Source: Streptomyces sp. A1277 (GTDB lineage: Bacteria > Actinomycetota > Actinomycetes > Streptomycetales > Streptomycetaceae). From it: 64,000 bases of DNA. Position 1 is the first letter of the stretch; each line of letters opens with the position of its first letter. Made by a program: the position numbers and the translations under genes. The notes beneath the pieces are model-generated. The model worked only from the letters and a program-made list of their open reading frames with translations, was not told where the DNA came from and made no database searches. The DNA lies in assembly GCF_004795015.1 (NCBI RefSeq), contig NZ_SSBI01000035.1, positions 1 through 64,000 on the forward strand, in the 5' to 3' direction. Below are positions 25,481-33,073 of this stretch, in pieces.

Positions 25481-26800
25481 ATGGCCGACCGCTATCTGCA
25501 CCTGACCGGCACGGCACCCGGCAGGTTCCTCACCCGGAAGCTCGGCCTCCCGCAGCCCGCGCGGCTGCGGCGCTGGACCCTGGAGACACCGGCGCTCACC
25601 GGCCCGGTCCTCCACCTCACCGCCGGGGAGTCCGCCGTCACCGAGGAGCTGGCCGCGATCCTCGCCGCGACCGGCCTGGAGGTGGTCGCGCGCGCCGACC
25701 GGCCCGCCGCGCTCGTGCTGGACGCGACGGCCGTCGACACCGCCGCCGGGCTCGCCGCCGTGCACGCGGCCCTGCACCCGGTCGTCCGCTCGCTCGCCCC
25801 CGGCGGCCGGGTCGTCGTCCTCGGGGTGCGGCCGTCCCCGGACGACCACCACCAGGCCGCCGCCCAGCAGGCGCTGGAGGGCTTCGTGCGCTCCCTCGGC
25901 AAGGAGATCGGCAAGGGCGCCACCGTGCAACTGGTGCGCATCGCCCCCGGAGCCGTCGCCGCCGCCGAATCCACGCTGCGCTTCCTGCTCTCGCCCCGGT
26001 CCGCCTACATCAGCGGCCAGGTCATCGAGGTGGCCGACGCCGCCCCCGACCCGGTCGCCGACTGGGCCGCCCCGCTCGCCGGCCGCACCGCCCTGGTCAC
26101 CGGCGCCGCCCGGGGCATCGGGGCCTCCGTCGCCTCGGTCCTGGCCCGCGACGGCGCCCACGTCATCTGCCTGGACATCCCGCAGGCCCAGGAGGACCTG
26201 GTGCGCACCGCCGACCGCCTCGGCGCGACCGCCCTCCCGCTGGACATCACGGCGGACGACGCGGCCGAACGCATCGCGGCCGCCGCCCCGGACGGGCTCG
26301 ACATCCTCGTCCACAACGCCGGCATCACCCGCGACCGGCGGCTCGCCAACATGCCGGCCGAACGCTGGGCCTCGGTCATCGACGTCAACCTGGACAGCGT
26401 CCTGCGCACCACCGACGCCCTGCTGAAGGCCGGCACGGTCAACCGGGGCGGCCGGATCGTCGCCACCGCCTCCATCGCGGGCATCGCCGGCAACAACGGC
26501 CAGACCAACTACGCGGCCAGCAAGGCCGGCGTCATCGGCCTCGTCCGCTCGCTCGCCCCGCGCGCCGCCGCCGACCACGGCGTCACGGTCAACGCGGTGG
26601 CCCCCGGCTTCATCGAGACGAAGATGACCGCGGCCGTACCGCTGTTCATCCGCGAGGCGGGCCGCCGGATGAACTCCCTCTCCCAGGGCGGGCTTCCGGT
26701 CGACGTCGCCGAGACCACCGCCTGGTTCGCCCAGCCCGCGTCGACGGCCGTCAACGGCCAGGTCGTCCGGGTCTGCGGCCAGAGCCTGCTGGGAGCGTGA
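25481..26800 (+). CDS. fabG: High-molecular-weight 3-oxoacyl-ACP/CoA reductase (FabG4-like)
   Basis: 439 residues, nearly twice the length of ordinary FabG. A degenerate N-terminal Rossmann domain (residues 1-200) precedes a complete SDR domain with GAARGIGASV (about residues 208-217), HNAGITRD, TASIAG and YAASK (Tyr344, Lys348). This two-domain form is characteristic of mycobacterial FabG4, which reduces beta-ketoacyl-CoA. Four bases separate it from the MaoC gene, so both are one transcript. Divergent from the thiolase. Confidence 0.93.
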   Translation: MADRYLHLTGTAPGRFLTRKLGLPQPARLRRWTLETPALTGPVLHLTAGESAVTEELAAILAATGLEVVARADRPAALVLDATAVDTAAGLAAVHAALHPVVRSLAPGGRVVVLGVRPSPDDHHQAAAQQALEGFVRSLGKEIGKGATVQLVRIAPGAVAAAESTLRFLLSPRSAYISGQVIEVADAAPDPVADWAAPLAGRTALVTGAARGIGASVASVLARDGAHVICLDIPQAQEDLVRTADRLGATALPLDITADDAAERIAAAAPDGLDILVHNAGITRDRRLANMPAERWASVIDVNLDSVLRTTDALLKAGTVNRGGRIVATASIAGIAGNNGQTNYAASKAGVIGLVRSLAPRAAADHGVTVNAVAPGFIETKMTAAVPLFIREAGRRMNSLSQGGLPVDVAETTAWFAQPASTAVNGQVVRVCGQSLLGA

Positions 26801-26804
26801 CCCC

Positions 26805-27671
26805 GTGCCGAGCCTGACCCTCTCGCTGGCCCGGGGCGCCCTCACCTCCCCCCTCAAGCGGGCGGGACGGCCGGACGCCACCCTGCCCGCCGACCGCCCG
26901 AGCCTGCCGGCCGCCCCCGCCGCCCCCGGCCCGCTGGCCGCGTACCGCCGCATATGCGGCTTCGCGGACTCCGGCCCGCTGCCGGTCACGTACCCGCACG
27001 TCCTGGCGTTCCCGCTCGCCATGCGGCTGATGACCCGCCGCAGCTTCCCGCTCCCGGTCACCGGCCTCGTCCACACCTGGATCGAGATATCCGCCCACCG
27101 CGCCCTGCGCCCCGAGGACCGGCTCGCACTCACGGTGCACGCCGAGGAGTTGACACCGCACCGGCGCGGCACGGAGGTCACCGTGGTGACCGAGGCCCGT
27201 CTCGCGGGCGAGCTGGTGTGGGAGTCCCGCAGCGGCTACCTCTCCCGGCACGCGCCGCGTTCGGGAACGGAAACGGGCCCGGGAACGCGCACGGAAACGG
27301 GCCCGGGAACGCGCACGGGGACCGCGCACTCCGCCGCGCCCCCGGAAGCAGCCCCCGATCTTCCCGCCGTCGCCGAGTGGCGGCTGCCCGCCGACCTCGG
27401 GCGGCGGTACGCGGCGGCCTCGGGCGACCGCAACCCGATCCACCTCTACCCGCTGACCGCCCGGCTGTTCGGCTTCCCCCGGGCCATAGCCCACGGCATG
27501 TGGACCGTCGCCCGCTGCCTGGCCGAGGCCCCCGAACCGGACCGGATCCGTACCGTACGGGCCGACTTCCGCGCACCCGTCCTGCTGCCCGGCACCGTCA
27601 CCTACGCCACCGACGGCACCGCGTTCCAGCTGCGCGGCGGCGAGCGCGTCCACCTCACGGGGACCGTCTAG
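26805..27671 (+). CDS. MaoC-family (R)-hydroxyacyl-thioester dehydratase (HtdX-like)
   Basis: 288-residue double-hot-dog hydratase/dehydratase. The catalytic motif is in the C-terminal half: YAAASGDRNPIHLYP followed by GFPRAIAHGM (Asp and His). The N-terminal half carries the substrate-tunnel hot-dog. The linker contains an in-frame 24-bp tandem duplication giving TETGPGTR twice. Start is GTG at 26805. It would interconvert 3-hydroxyacyl and enoyl thioesters, following the FabG4-like reductase. The last bases overlap the convergent TetR gene by 4 bp. Confidence 0.92.
   Translation: MPSLTLSLARGALTSPLKRAGRPDATLPADRPSLPAAPAAPGPLAAYRRICGFADSGPLPVTYPHVLAFPLAMRLMTRRSFPLPVTGLVHTWIEISAHRALRPEDRLALTVHAEELTPHRRGTEVTVVTEARLAGELVWESRSGYLSRHAPRSGTETGPGTRTETGPGTRTGTAHSAAPPEAAPDLPAVAEWRLPADLGRRYAAASGDRNPIHLYPLTARLFGFPRAIAHGMWTVARCLAEAPEPDRIRTVRADFRAPVLLPGTVTYATDGTAFQLRGGERVHLTGTV
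27267..27314 (+). repeat. Exact 24-bp tandem duplication inside the MaoC gene
   Basis: Bases 27267-27290 and 27291-27314 are identical. They add a second TETGPGTR octapeptide to the inter-domain linker without breaking the frame. Confidence 0.9.
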
Positions 27672-28315
27672 GACTCCGCCGGCAGCTGCCACGGGCGGCC
27701 GTTCATCAGGTTCTCCAGGCCCGCCCAGGAGAAGTTCATCAAGGTGGCCGCCGCCTCCCGGGCCGAGACGCCCGGGGTCTCGTTGGCCCAGCCGGCCAGC
27801 GACTCCGCCGCGCCCACCAGCGCCTGCGCGAGGCCCGCCACGTCCCGGTCCGGGAGCGCCGGATCGTGGTGCGCCTCGCGGGCGGCGGCCCCGATCAGCC
27901 CCGTCACGAACGCGACGATCTCCTCGCGCATCACGTTGACCTCGGTGGCGAACGGCTCCCCGTGCGTCCGCGCCTGCCGGTACAGCACCGCCCAGCCGTC
28001 CGGGTTCTCCGCGGTGTGCGTGAAGAACGCCCGCAGCCCGTCCCAGAGTTGGCGGTCGGCCGGCAGCCCCGGCTCGACGCCCGCCTGGACCGCGGCGAGC
28101 AGCGCCTGCGCCTCGCGCCGGATGCACGCGGTGAAGAGTTCGTCCTTGGAATTCAGGTAGAGATAGACCAGCGGCTTGGACACACCGGCCAGCTCGGCGA
28201 TCTCGTCCATCGATGCGGCCCGGTACCCCCGCTGCCCGAACGTCTGCACCGCGGCGTCCATCATCTGCCGCTCACGCACCGCGCGCGGCATCCGCTTGTT
28301 CCTCACAGCACCCAC
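27668..28315 (-). CDS. TetR/AcrR-family regulator
   Basis: 215 residues. The HTH is at about residues 15-60 (DAAVQTFGQRGYRAASMDEI AELAGVSK...). The C-terminal helical ligand domain is typical of fatty-acid-responsive members. Start GTG at 28315 with an AGGGAGGAAG site. It is convergent with the FabG4/HtdX operon, and the sites at 25431 and 28344 are similar, so it probably represses both the operon and itself, with an acyl-CoA as inducer (inference). M. tuberculosis has a TetR gene next to the equivalent locus. Confidence 0.9.
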   Translation of the reverse strand: MGAVRNKRMPRAVRERQMMDAAVQTFGQRGYRAASMDEIAELAGVSKPLVYLYLNSKDELFTACIRREAQALLAAVQAGVEPGLPADRQLWDGLRAFFTHTAENPDGWAVLYRQARTHGEPFATEVNVMREEIVAFVTGLIGAAAREAHHDPALPDRDVAGLAQALVGAAESLAGWANETPGVSAREAAATLMNFSWAGLENLMNGRPWQLPAES

Positions 28316-28343
28316 GTCGACTTCCTCCCTCCCCCCGCAGCAC

Positions 28344-28356
28344 TACTCCCCGGTAA
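28344..28356 (-). promoter_or_regulatory. Putative autoregulatory TetR site
   Basis: TTACCGGGGAGTA on the minus strand, 29 bp upstream of the TetR start, resembles the TTACTCCGGAGTAA palindrome of the thiolase/FabG divergon. The match is imperfect and shorter. Confidence 0.5.
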
Positions 28357-28399
28357 GGGTACGGGGCCGCGGGGCCAGGACCCTCGTACGGAGCGCACG

Positions 28400-28432
28400 A
28401 GGGCCCCTCCTCCGCGCGGGAGAAGGGGCCCT
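28400..28432 (-). terminator. Hairpin after the SDF symporter gene
   Basis: AGGGCCCCT pairs with AGGGGCCCT, extended by inner pairing of CTCC/GGAG, around a GCGC-rich loop. It lies 19 bp beyond the symporter stop. A strong, long stem. Confidence 0.8.
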
Positions 28433-28451
28433 CAGGTGGTGGAACGGGCGG

Positions 28452-29810
28452 TCAGACGGCGACCGGGACGCGCTCCGGCTCGGCGTCGCGCACCTCTGCG
28501 TCGTGCACCTCTGCGTCGTCGACCGGGGAGGCCGAGGCCGAGTTGTACGCGTCGTGGTCAAGGATCTTCTCGCGGGCCGCGACGATCACCGGGACGAGGG
28601 CCTGGCCGGCCACGTTGGTGGCGGTCCGCATCATGTCCAGGATCGGGTCGATGGCCATCAGCAGGCCGACGCCCTCCAGCGGGAGGCCCAGGGTCGACAG
28701 GGTCAGCGTCAGCATGACCGTGGCGCCGGTCAGACCGGCGGTGGCCGCCGAACCGATGACCGAGACGAACGCGATCAGGATGTAGTCACCGACACCCAGC
28801 TGCACGTCGAAGATCTGCGCGATGAAGATCGCGGCGAGCGCCGGGTAGATCGCGGCGCAGCCGTCCATCTTGGTGGTGGCACCGAACGGGACGGAGAAGG
28901 AGGCGTACTCCTTCGGAACGCCCAGGCGCTCGGTGACCTTCTGGGTGACCGGCATGGTGCCGACCGAGGAGCGCGAGACGAAGGCCAGCTGGATCGCGGG
29001 CCAGGCGCCCTTGAAGAACTGGAGCGGGCTGACCTTGGCGACGGTGGCGAGCAGCAGCGGGTAGACGCCGAACAGCACCAGGGCGCAGCCGATGTAGACG
29101 TCGGCGGTGAAGGTGGCGTACTTGCCGATCAGGTCCCAGCCGTAGTCGGCGATGGCGTAGCCGATGAGGCCGACGGTGCCGAGCGGGGCGAGGCGGATGA
29201 CCCACCACAGGGCCTTCTGGAGGAGTTCCAGGACGGCTTCGCTGAGGGTGAGGATCGGCTGCGCCTTCTCGCCGAGCTTGAGGGCGGCGATGCCGGCGAC
29301 GGCGGCCATGAAGACGATCTGCAAAACGTTCAGCTCGGCGAACGGCGTGATGACGTTGCTCGGAACGATGCCGGTCAGGAAGTCGAGCCAGGAGCCGGCG
29401 TGCTCGGGGAGCTTGCCGTCCTTCGGGGTGAGGCCGGTGCCGGAGCCCGGGTTGGTGATCAGGCCGATCGCGAGGCCGATGGCGACGGCGATCAGCGAGG
29501 TGATCATGAACCAGAGCACGGTGCGCCCGGCCAGCCGGGCGGCGTTGTTGACCTTGCGCAGGTTGGTGATCGACACCAGGATCGCGAAGAAGACGAGGGG
29601 CGCGACGGCCAGCTTCAGCAGCTGGACGAAGATGTGGCCGACCTTGTCGAGCGTGGTGTAGAGCCAGTCGATGTCCTGGCTGCGGGCGAGCCAGCCGAGC
29701 AGGACGCCGAGGACCAGACCGGCGACGATCTGGGCCCAGAACGGGACCTTCGGTATGCGGAAGCCGGAGCCGGCGGGCTTCTCGGCGGTGGACGCGGGGT
29801 TCGCGGACAC
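28452..29810 (-). CDS. Dicarboxylate/amino-acid:cation symporter (SDF family)
   Basis: 452-residue inner-membrane symporter of the glutamate-transporter fold (DAACS/SDF). Hairpin and helix-7/8 segments show family features: SRSSVGTMPVTQKV, FGATTKMDGCAAIYP (NMDGT-like, here KMDGC) and LTGATVML. The family imports dicarboxylates, glutamate/aspartate or, in the TcyP branch, cystine. GTG at 29810 is chosen because CTGGAG lies 7 bases upstream; longer in-frame starts exist at 29816 and 29834. A cysteine-rich leader ORF, 106 bases upstream, suggests control by cysteine and hence a cystine-type substrate (inference). Monocistronic, with a strong terminator. Confidence 0.9.
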   Translation of the reverse strand: MSANPASTAEKPAGSGFRIPKVPFWAQIVAGLVLGVLLGWLARSQDIDWLYTTLDKVGHIFVQLLKLAVAPLVFFAILVSITNLRKVNNAARLAGRTVLWFMITSLIAVAIGLAIGLITNPGSGTGLTPKDGKLPEHAGSWLDFLTGIVPSNVITPFAELNVLQIVFMAAVAGIAALKLGEKAQPILTLSEAVLELLQKALWWVIRLAPLGTVGLIGYAIADYGWDLIGKYATFTADVYIGCALVLFGVYPLLLATVAKVSPLQFFKGAWPAIQLAFVSRSSVGTMPVTQKVTERLGVPKEYASFSVPFGATTKMDGCAAIYPALAAIFIAQIFDVQLGVGDYILIAFVSVIGSAATAGLTGATVMLTLTLSTLGLPLEGVGLLMAIDPILDMMRTATNVAGQALVPVIVAAREKILDHDAYNSASASPVDDAEVHDAEVRDAEPERVPVAV

Positions 29811-29873
29811 GGACACACTCCAGATGTGACGCATCGGGACGCACGGGGACGGTGTGCGGAGGGGGACGGGGGT

Positions 29874-29901
29874 GCGGCGCCCGCGTCAGGGGCGGCGCCG
29901 C
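29874..29901 (-). other. Hairpin in the leader/symporter intercistronic space
   Basis: GCGGCGCC (29874-29881) pairs with GGCGCCGC (29894-29901) across a 12-base loop. It lies between the leader peptide stop and the symporter ribosome site. It could form a Rho or structure-based control element. Confidence 0.5.
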
Positions 29902-29916
29902 TGCATGGTGCCGGTT

Positions 29917-30024
29917 TCAGACGTTGCGGCAACAGACCGCGGACATACAGCGGCAGAGGTCGACATGAAGGCGCGCCACGAGCGGGACGCTCGTGGCAGG
30001 TCGGAGGCGCACAACAGTCTTCAT
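29917..30024 (-). CDS. Cysteine-rich leader peptide (uORF)
   Basis: A 35-codon ORF starting at ATG 30024 and ending TGA at 29917. Residues 18-25 read RLHVDLCR and the end reads SAVCCRNV. The RxHVDLxR...SAxC pattern is that of the putative leader peptides that precede sulfur-metabolism genes in actinobacteria. Cysteines are at 24, 26, 31 and 32. No ribosome site is visible. The predicted transcription start falls at or near the ATG, so it is likely leaderless. In mycobacteria such polycysteine ORFs attenuate downstream translation in response to cysteine; by analogy it should regulate the SDF symporter. Confidence 0.8.
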   Translation of the reverse strand: MKTVVRLRPATSVPLVARLHVDLCRCMSAVCCRNV

Positions 30025-30032
30025 GCCGAACA

Positions 30033-30063
30033 CGTTAACACTTGAACTTTGAGAACCTCAAAG
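30033..30063 (-). promoter_or_regulatory. Leader promoter with overlapping palindrome
   Basis: On the minus strand TTGAGG (30061-30056) and TTAACG (30038-30033) are separated by 17 bp, a credible -35/-10 pair. A perfect palindrome CTTTGAG-N3-CTCAAAG (30047-30063) covers the -35. A repressor binding there would give a second layer of control above the leader peptide. Confidence 0.65.
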
Positions 30064-30142
30064 GTCTCCTTTGATACGAAGCGGCGCCGCAAAAGCCCCT
30101 CGCGGCGGACCGGAATCCTCAACTCCGCCTGGAGCAGCGAAA

Positions 30143-30180
30143 AACCCCAGTACAGGAGCGGGCGCTCCCGTGCCGGGGTT
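30143..30180. terminator. Hairpin downstream of the DUF4229 gene
   Basis: AACCCC(A)G...AGGAGCG pairs with CGCTCC...CGGGGTT over a two-base loop, with flanking A and G runs. It follows the minus-strand DUF4229 gene stop at 30223. Nothing else coding is visible in 30064-30222. Confidence 0.65.
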
Positions 30181-30222
30181 CGACGAGAAAAAGCGAGGGG
30201 TGTGAGGAAGCTTACGTTCCTC

Positions 30223-30519
30223 TTACTGGGTCACACCGTCCTCGCGCGTGCGGTTGGCCTCCAGGCGGGCCTTGGCACGGTCGACCGAGGAGACGATCTG
30301 CTCGGACATCTCGTCGCGCTGCTTGCGCAGCAGGACGTAACTGAGCGGCGCGGACAGCACCAGGGCGAGCAGGATGACCCAGACGACGTTGGACCCCCCG
30401 GCCCCGGACGGCACCAGCCCGAAGTTGACGGCGATGGCGGCGACGACGAAGCAGCCGACGAAGATGCTGAGACGCATCGCGGTGTACCGGATCGTTGCGC
30501 TCGGCTTGGCAGCGGACAC
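30223..30519 (-). CDS. DUF4229 membrane protein
   Basis: 98-residue small membrane protein. An N-terminal conserved segment IRYTAMRLSIFVG leads into two transmembrane helices. A charged, Arg/Glu-rich cytoplasmic tail follows (RKQRDEMSEQIVSSVDRAKA). This pattern fits DUF4229, widespread in actinobacteria and often found near menaquinone/haem genes. Start GTG at 30519 with an AGAGGG site. Function unknown. Confidence 0.85.
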   Translation of the reverse strand: MSAAKPSATIRYTAMRLSIFVGCFVVAAIAVNFGLVPSGAGGSNVVWVILLALVLSAPLSYVLLRKQRDEMSEQIVSSVDRAKARLEANRTREDGVTQ

Positions 30520-30622
30520 AGCTGGCCCTCTCTCTACGTACGACAGTCCTGCCCGACCAGTGAAGCATGCCCCGCAATCGAGCGATTCGCAGGGCTGCAC
30601 CCTGAGGCGGCCCCTGGGGCGA

Positions 30623-31147
30623 TCAGCTCAGCGGCAGCAGCATGATGATGTCGTCGCGGTCGTCGCCCTCGGCCACCCGGATCGCCCCCGGAACCCGCCC
30701 GACCTCCTTGTATCCGCAGGCCGCGTAGAAGCGGTCGGCGCCCGTGCCGCCCCGGCAGGTGAGCCGGATGGCCTCGATGCCCTCGGTCGCCCGGGCCGCG
30801 TCGGCGGCGGCCGCCATCAGGTCGCGGCCGTACCCGCGGCCCTGGTGGCGGGGGTGGACCATCACGGTGTAGGCCCACAGCCAGTGCGTCATCAGCCGGT
30901 GCGTGTTGCGGGCGAGGAAGGCGGTGGCGGCGATGGTGCCGTCCTCGTCGTGGCCGACGAGGAGCCGGGTGCGGCCCTCCTCGATGGCGACCAGGTGCTT
31001 GAGCAGCTCGGGCCGGACGTCCTCCACCGTCACGGGCGGTACGAAGCCCACGGCACCGCCCGCGTTGGACACATCGGCCCAGAGCGCGGCGATGCCGTCG
31101 CGCACGGACCGGTCGAACTTCGGATCCACCTCGAATGTAAGCGCCAT
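30623..31147 (-). CDS. GNAT-family N-acetyltransferase
   Basis: 174 residues. The acetyl-CoA motif A is VMVHPRHQGRGYGRDLMAAA (about residues 94-113, pattern Q/RxxGxG/A), followed by FYAACGYKEVG as motif B. It acetylates an unknown amine. Start at the conserved ALTFEVDP. Monocistronic, between the DUF4229 gene and mqnE, all on the minus strand. Confidence 0.88.
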   Translation of the reverse strand: MALTFEVDPKFDRSVRDGIAALWADVSNAGGAVGFVPPVTVEDVRPELLKHLVAIEEGRTRLLVGHDEDGTIAATAFLARNTHRLMTHWLWAYTVMVHPRHQGRGYGRDLMAAAADAARATEGIEAIRLTCRGGTGADRFYAACGYKEVGRVPGAIRVAEGDDRDDIIMLLPLS

Positions 31148-31202
31148 AGCGGCAGATTAACTATTACCTTGCCGCCGACTCAACCGCCGTCCGGAACGCG
31201 AG

Positions 31203-31235
31203 AAAGCTCCGGCCGGGGACGGTGGCCGGAGCTTT
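31203..31235. terminator. Hairpin downstream of mqnE
   Basis: AAAGCTCCGGCC pairs perfectly with GGCCGGAGCTTT (12-bp stem, 9-base loop), ending in TTTCG. It lies 37 bp beyond the mqnE stop. Confidence 0.85.
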
Positions 31236-31271
31236 CGTACGAGCAGCGCCGCGCGCGCGGCGGCGCCGGGG

Positions 31272-32450
31272 TCAGACCCGCATCGGCTGCGGCGACTCGC
31301 GCCGCTCCGCGTCCGGGCCCGGGTACTCGCGGATGATCTCGTACCGGGTGTTGCGCTCGACGGGCCGGAAGCCGGCGTCGCGGATCAGGTCGAGCAGATC
31401 CTCGCGGCCGAGCTTGTTCGGCGTGCCGTAGTTGTCCGCGTCGTGCGTGATCTTGTACTCGACGACCGAGCCGTCCATGTCGTCCGCGCCGTGCTGGAGG
31501 GCGAGCTGGGCGGTCTGCACGCCGTGCATCACCCAGAACACCTTGACGTGCGGCACGTTGTCGAACAGCAGCCGGGAGACCGCGAAGGTCTTGAGCGCCT
31601 CGGCACCGGTCGCCATCGTCGTCCGCGCCTGGAGCTTGTTGCGGATCTTGCCGTCCTTCATGTCCACGAAGTCGTGCTGGTAGCGCAGCGGGATGAAGAC
31701 CTGGAAGCCGCCGGTCTCGTCCTGGAGCTCACGCAGCCGCAGCACGTGGTCGACGCGGTGCCGGGGCTCCTCGATGTGCCCGTACAGCATGGTCGCCGGG
31801 GTCTTGAGCCCCTTCTCGTGGGCCAGCCGGTGGATGCGCGACCAGTCCTCCCAGTGCGTGCGGTGGTCCACGATGTGCTGGCGGACCTCCCAGTCGAAGA
31901 TCTCCGCGCCGCCGCCGGTCAGCGACTCCAGACCGGCCTCGATCAGCTCGTCAAGGATCTCCGAGGCGGAGAGCTTGGAGATGGTCTCGAAGTGGTGGAT
32001 CTCTGTCGCGGTGAACGCCTTGAGGGAGACCTGCGGCAGCGCTTCCTTCAGCGCGCTCAGCGAGCGCGGGTAGTAGCGCCACGGCAGGGAGGGGTGCAGC
32101 CCGTTGACGATGTGCAGCTCGGTGAGGTTCTCGCCCTCCATCGCCTTGGCGAGCTTCACCGCCTCCTCGATGCGCATCGTGTACGCGTCCTTCTCGCCCG
32201 GCTTGCGCTGGAAGGAGCAGTACGCGCACGAGGCGGTGCACACGTTGGTCATGTTGAGGTGCCGGTTGACGTTGAAGTGGACGACGTCGCCGTTCTTGCG
32301 CGTACGCACCTCATGGGCCAGCCCGCCGAGCCACGCCAGGTCGTCGGACTCGTAGAGCGCGATCCCGTCCTCGCGGGTCAGCCGCTCACCGGCCCCGACC
32401 TTCTGCTCCAGCTCGCGCTTGAGTCCCGCGTCCACTAGGGCGCCTCCCAT
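31272..32450 (-). CDS. mqnE: Aminofutalosine synthase
   Basis: 392-residue radical-SAM enzyme that builds 6-amino-6-deoxyfutalosine, an early step in the futalosine route to menaquinone. The CX3CX2C cluster motif CTASCAYC is at residues 71-78. Other conserved segments are HFNVNRHLNMTNVC, GGGAEIFDWEVRQHI and TTMATGAEALKTFAVSR. Start ATG at 32450 has a GGAGAG site. Only 35 bp downstream of the Lrp gene on the same strand, so co-transcription is likely. UbiX-, UbiA- and UbiD-type genes for the late pathway lie within 5 kb. Confidence 0.96.
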   Translation of the reverse strand: MGGALVDAGLKRELEQKVGAGERLTREDGIALYESDDLAWLGGLAHEVRTRKNGDVVHFNVNRHLNMTNVCTASCAYCSFQRKPGEKDAYTMRIEEAVKLAKAMEGENLTELHIVNGLHPSLPWRYYPRSLSALKEALPQVSLKAFTATEIHHFETISKLSASEILDELIEAGLESLTGGGAEIFDWEVRQHIVDHRTHWEDWSRIHRLAHEKGLKTPATMLYGHIEEPRHRVDHVLRLRELQDETGGFQVFIPLRYQHDFVDMKDGKIRNKLQARTTMATGAEALKTFAVSRLLFDNVPHVKVFWVMHGVQTAQLALQHGADDMDGSVVEYKITHDADNYGTPNKLGREDLLDLIRDAGFRPVERNTRYEIIREYPGPDAERRESPQPMRV

Positions 32451-32485
32451 GTTTCTCTCCGTACCGGACCTGGCCCACCGTACGC

Positions 32486-32959
32486 CTAGCCCTCCTCGGG
32501 GAGCTCTCCGACCCGGTTCTCCCACTTGGTGGACAGCACGATCGTGGTACGGGTGCGCGAGACGCCCTTGGTGCCGCTCAGCCGGCGGATGGTCTTCTCC
32601 AGGCCGTCCACGTCACCAACGCGAACCTTGAGCATGTAGGAGTCGTCGCCCGCGATGAACCAGGCGTCCTCGATCTCCGCGAGGTCCTTCAGCCGGCGCG
32701 CCACGTCCTCGTGGTCGGCGGCGTCGGAGAGCGAGATGCCGATCAGGGCGGTCACCCCGAGGCCGAGCGAGGCCGCGTCCACGGTGGCGCGGTAGCCGGT
32801 GATGACGCCTGCCGATTCCAGCCGGTTGATGCGGTCGGTGACGCTGGGCCCGGAGAGCCCGACGAGCCGTCCGAGCTCGGCGTACGAGGCCCTTCCGTTC
32901 TCCCGGAGGGCCTGGATGAGCTGCCTGTCCACCGCGTCCATGTGACTGAGACCTTCCAT
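32486..32959 (-). CDS. Lrp/AsnC-family regulator
   Basis: 157 residues. N-terminal HTH (DAVDRQLIQALRENGRASYA, then LSGPSVTDRINRLE) and a C-terminal RAM ligand domain (about residues 75-145). Two starts are possible: ATG at 32959 (MEGLSH...) or ATG at 32941 (MDAVDRQ). It precedes mqnE and is divergent from a conserved 44-residue ORF. It may regulate both in response to an amino acid. A short palindrome, TCTACGTGTAGA, lies in the divergent region. Confidence 0.92.
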   Translation of the reverse strand: MEGLSHMDAVDRQLIQALRENGRASYAELGRLVGLSGPSVTDRINRLESAGVITGYRATVDAASLGLGVTALIGISLSDAADHEDVARRLKDLAEIEDAWFIAGDDSYMLKVRVGDVDGLEKTIRRLSGTKGVSRTRTTIVLSTKWENRVGELPEEG

Positions 32960-32978
32960 TATTCAGCAGTATCGCAAG

Positions 32979-33020
32979 TCTACGTGTAGAATCTAAGGCG
33001 TGCAGGCATTGAAGCCTGCA
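32979..33020 (+). promoter_or_regulatory. Divergent promoter region with two inverted repeats
   Basis: TCTACGTGTAGA (32979-32990) is a candidate Lrp site, and TAGAAT (32987-32992) can be a -10 for the small plus-strand gene. TGCAGGCATTGAAGCCTGCA (33001-33020) would form a 7-bp hairpin in its 5' leader. This region is notably AT-rich for the window. Confidence 0.5.
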
Positions 33021-33073
33021 AATCTTCCCGCGTAATCAAAAAATGCTTTCGAATCTTCAGGAGTGATAGCACC

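Noticed and set aside
29978..29998. CCACGAGC-N5-GCTCGTGG palindrome as an operator
   Set aside because: It lies within the leader peptide coding sequence; it may be RNA structure, but I have no basis to call it a protein-binding site.
29965..30045. 26-codon plus-strand ORF opposite the leader peptide
   Set aside because: No ribosome site or family pattern. The minus-strand ORF across the same bases has the leader-peptide signature, promoter and downstream target.
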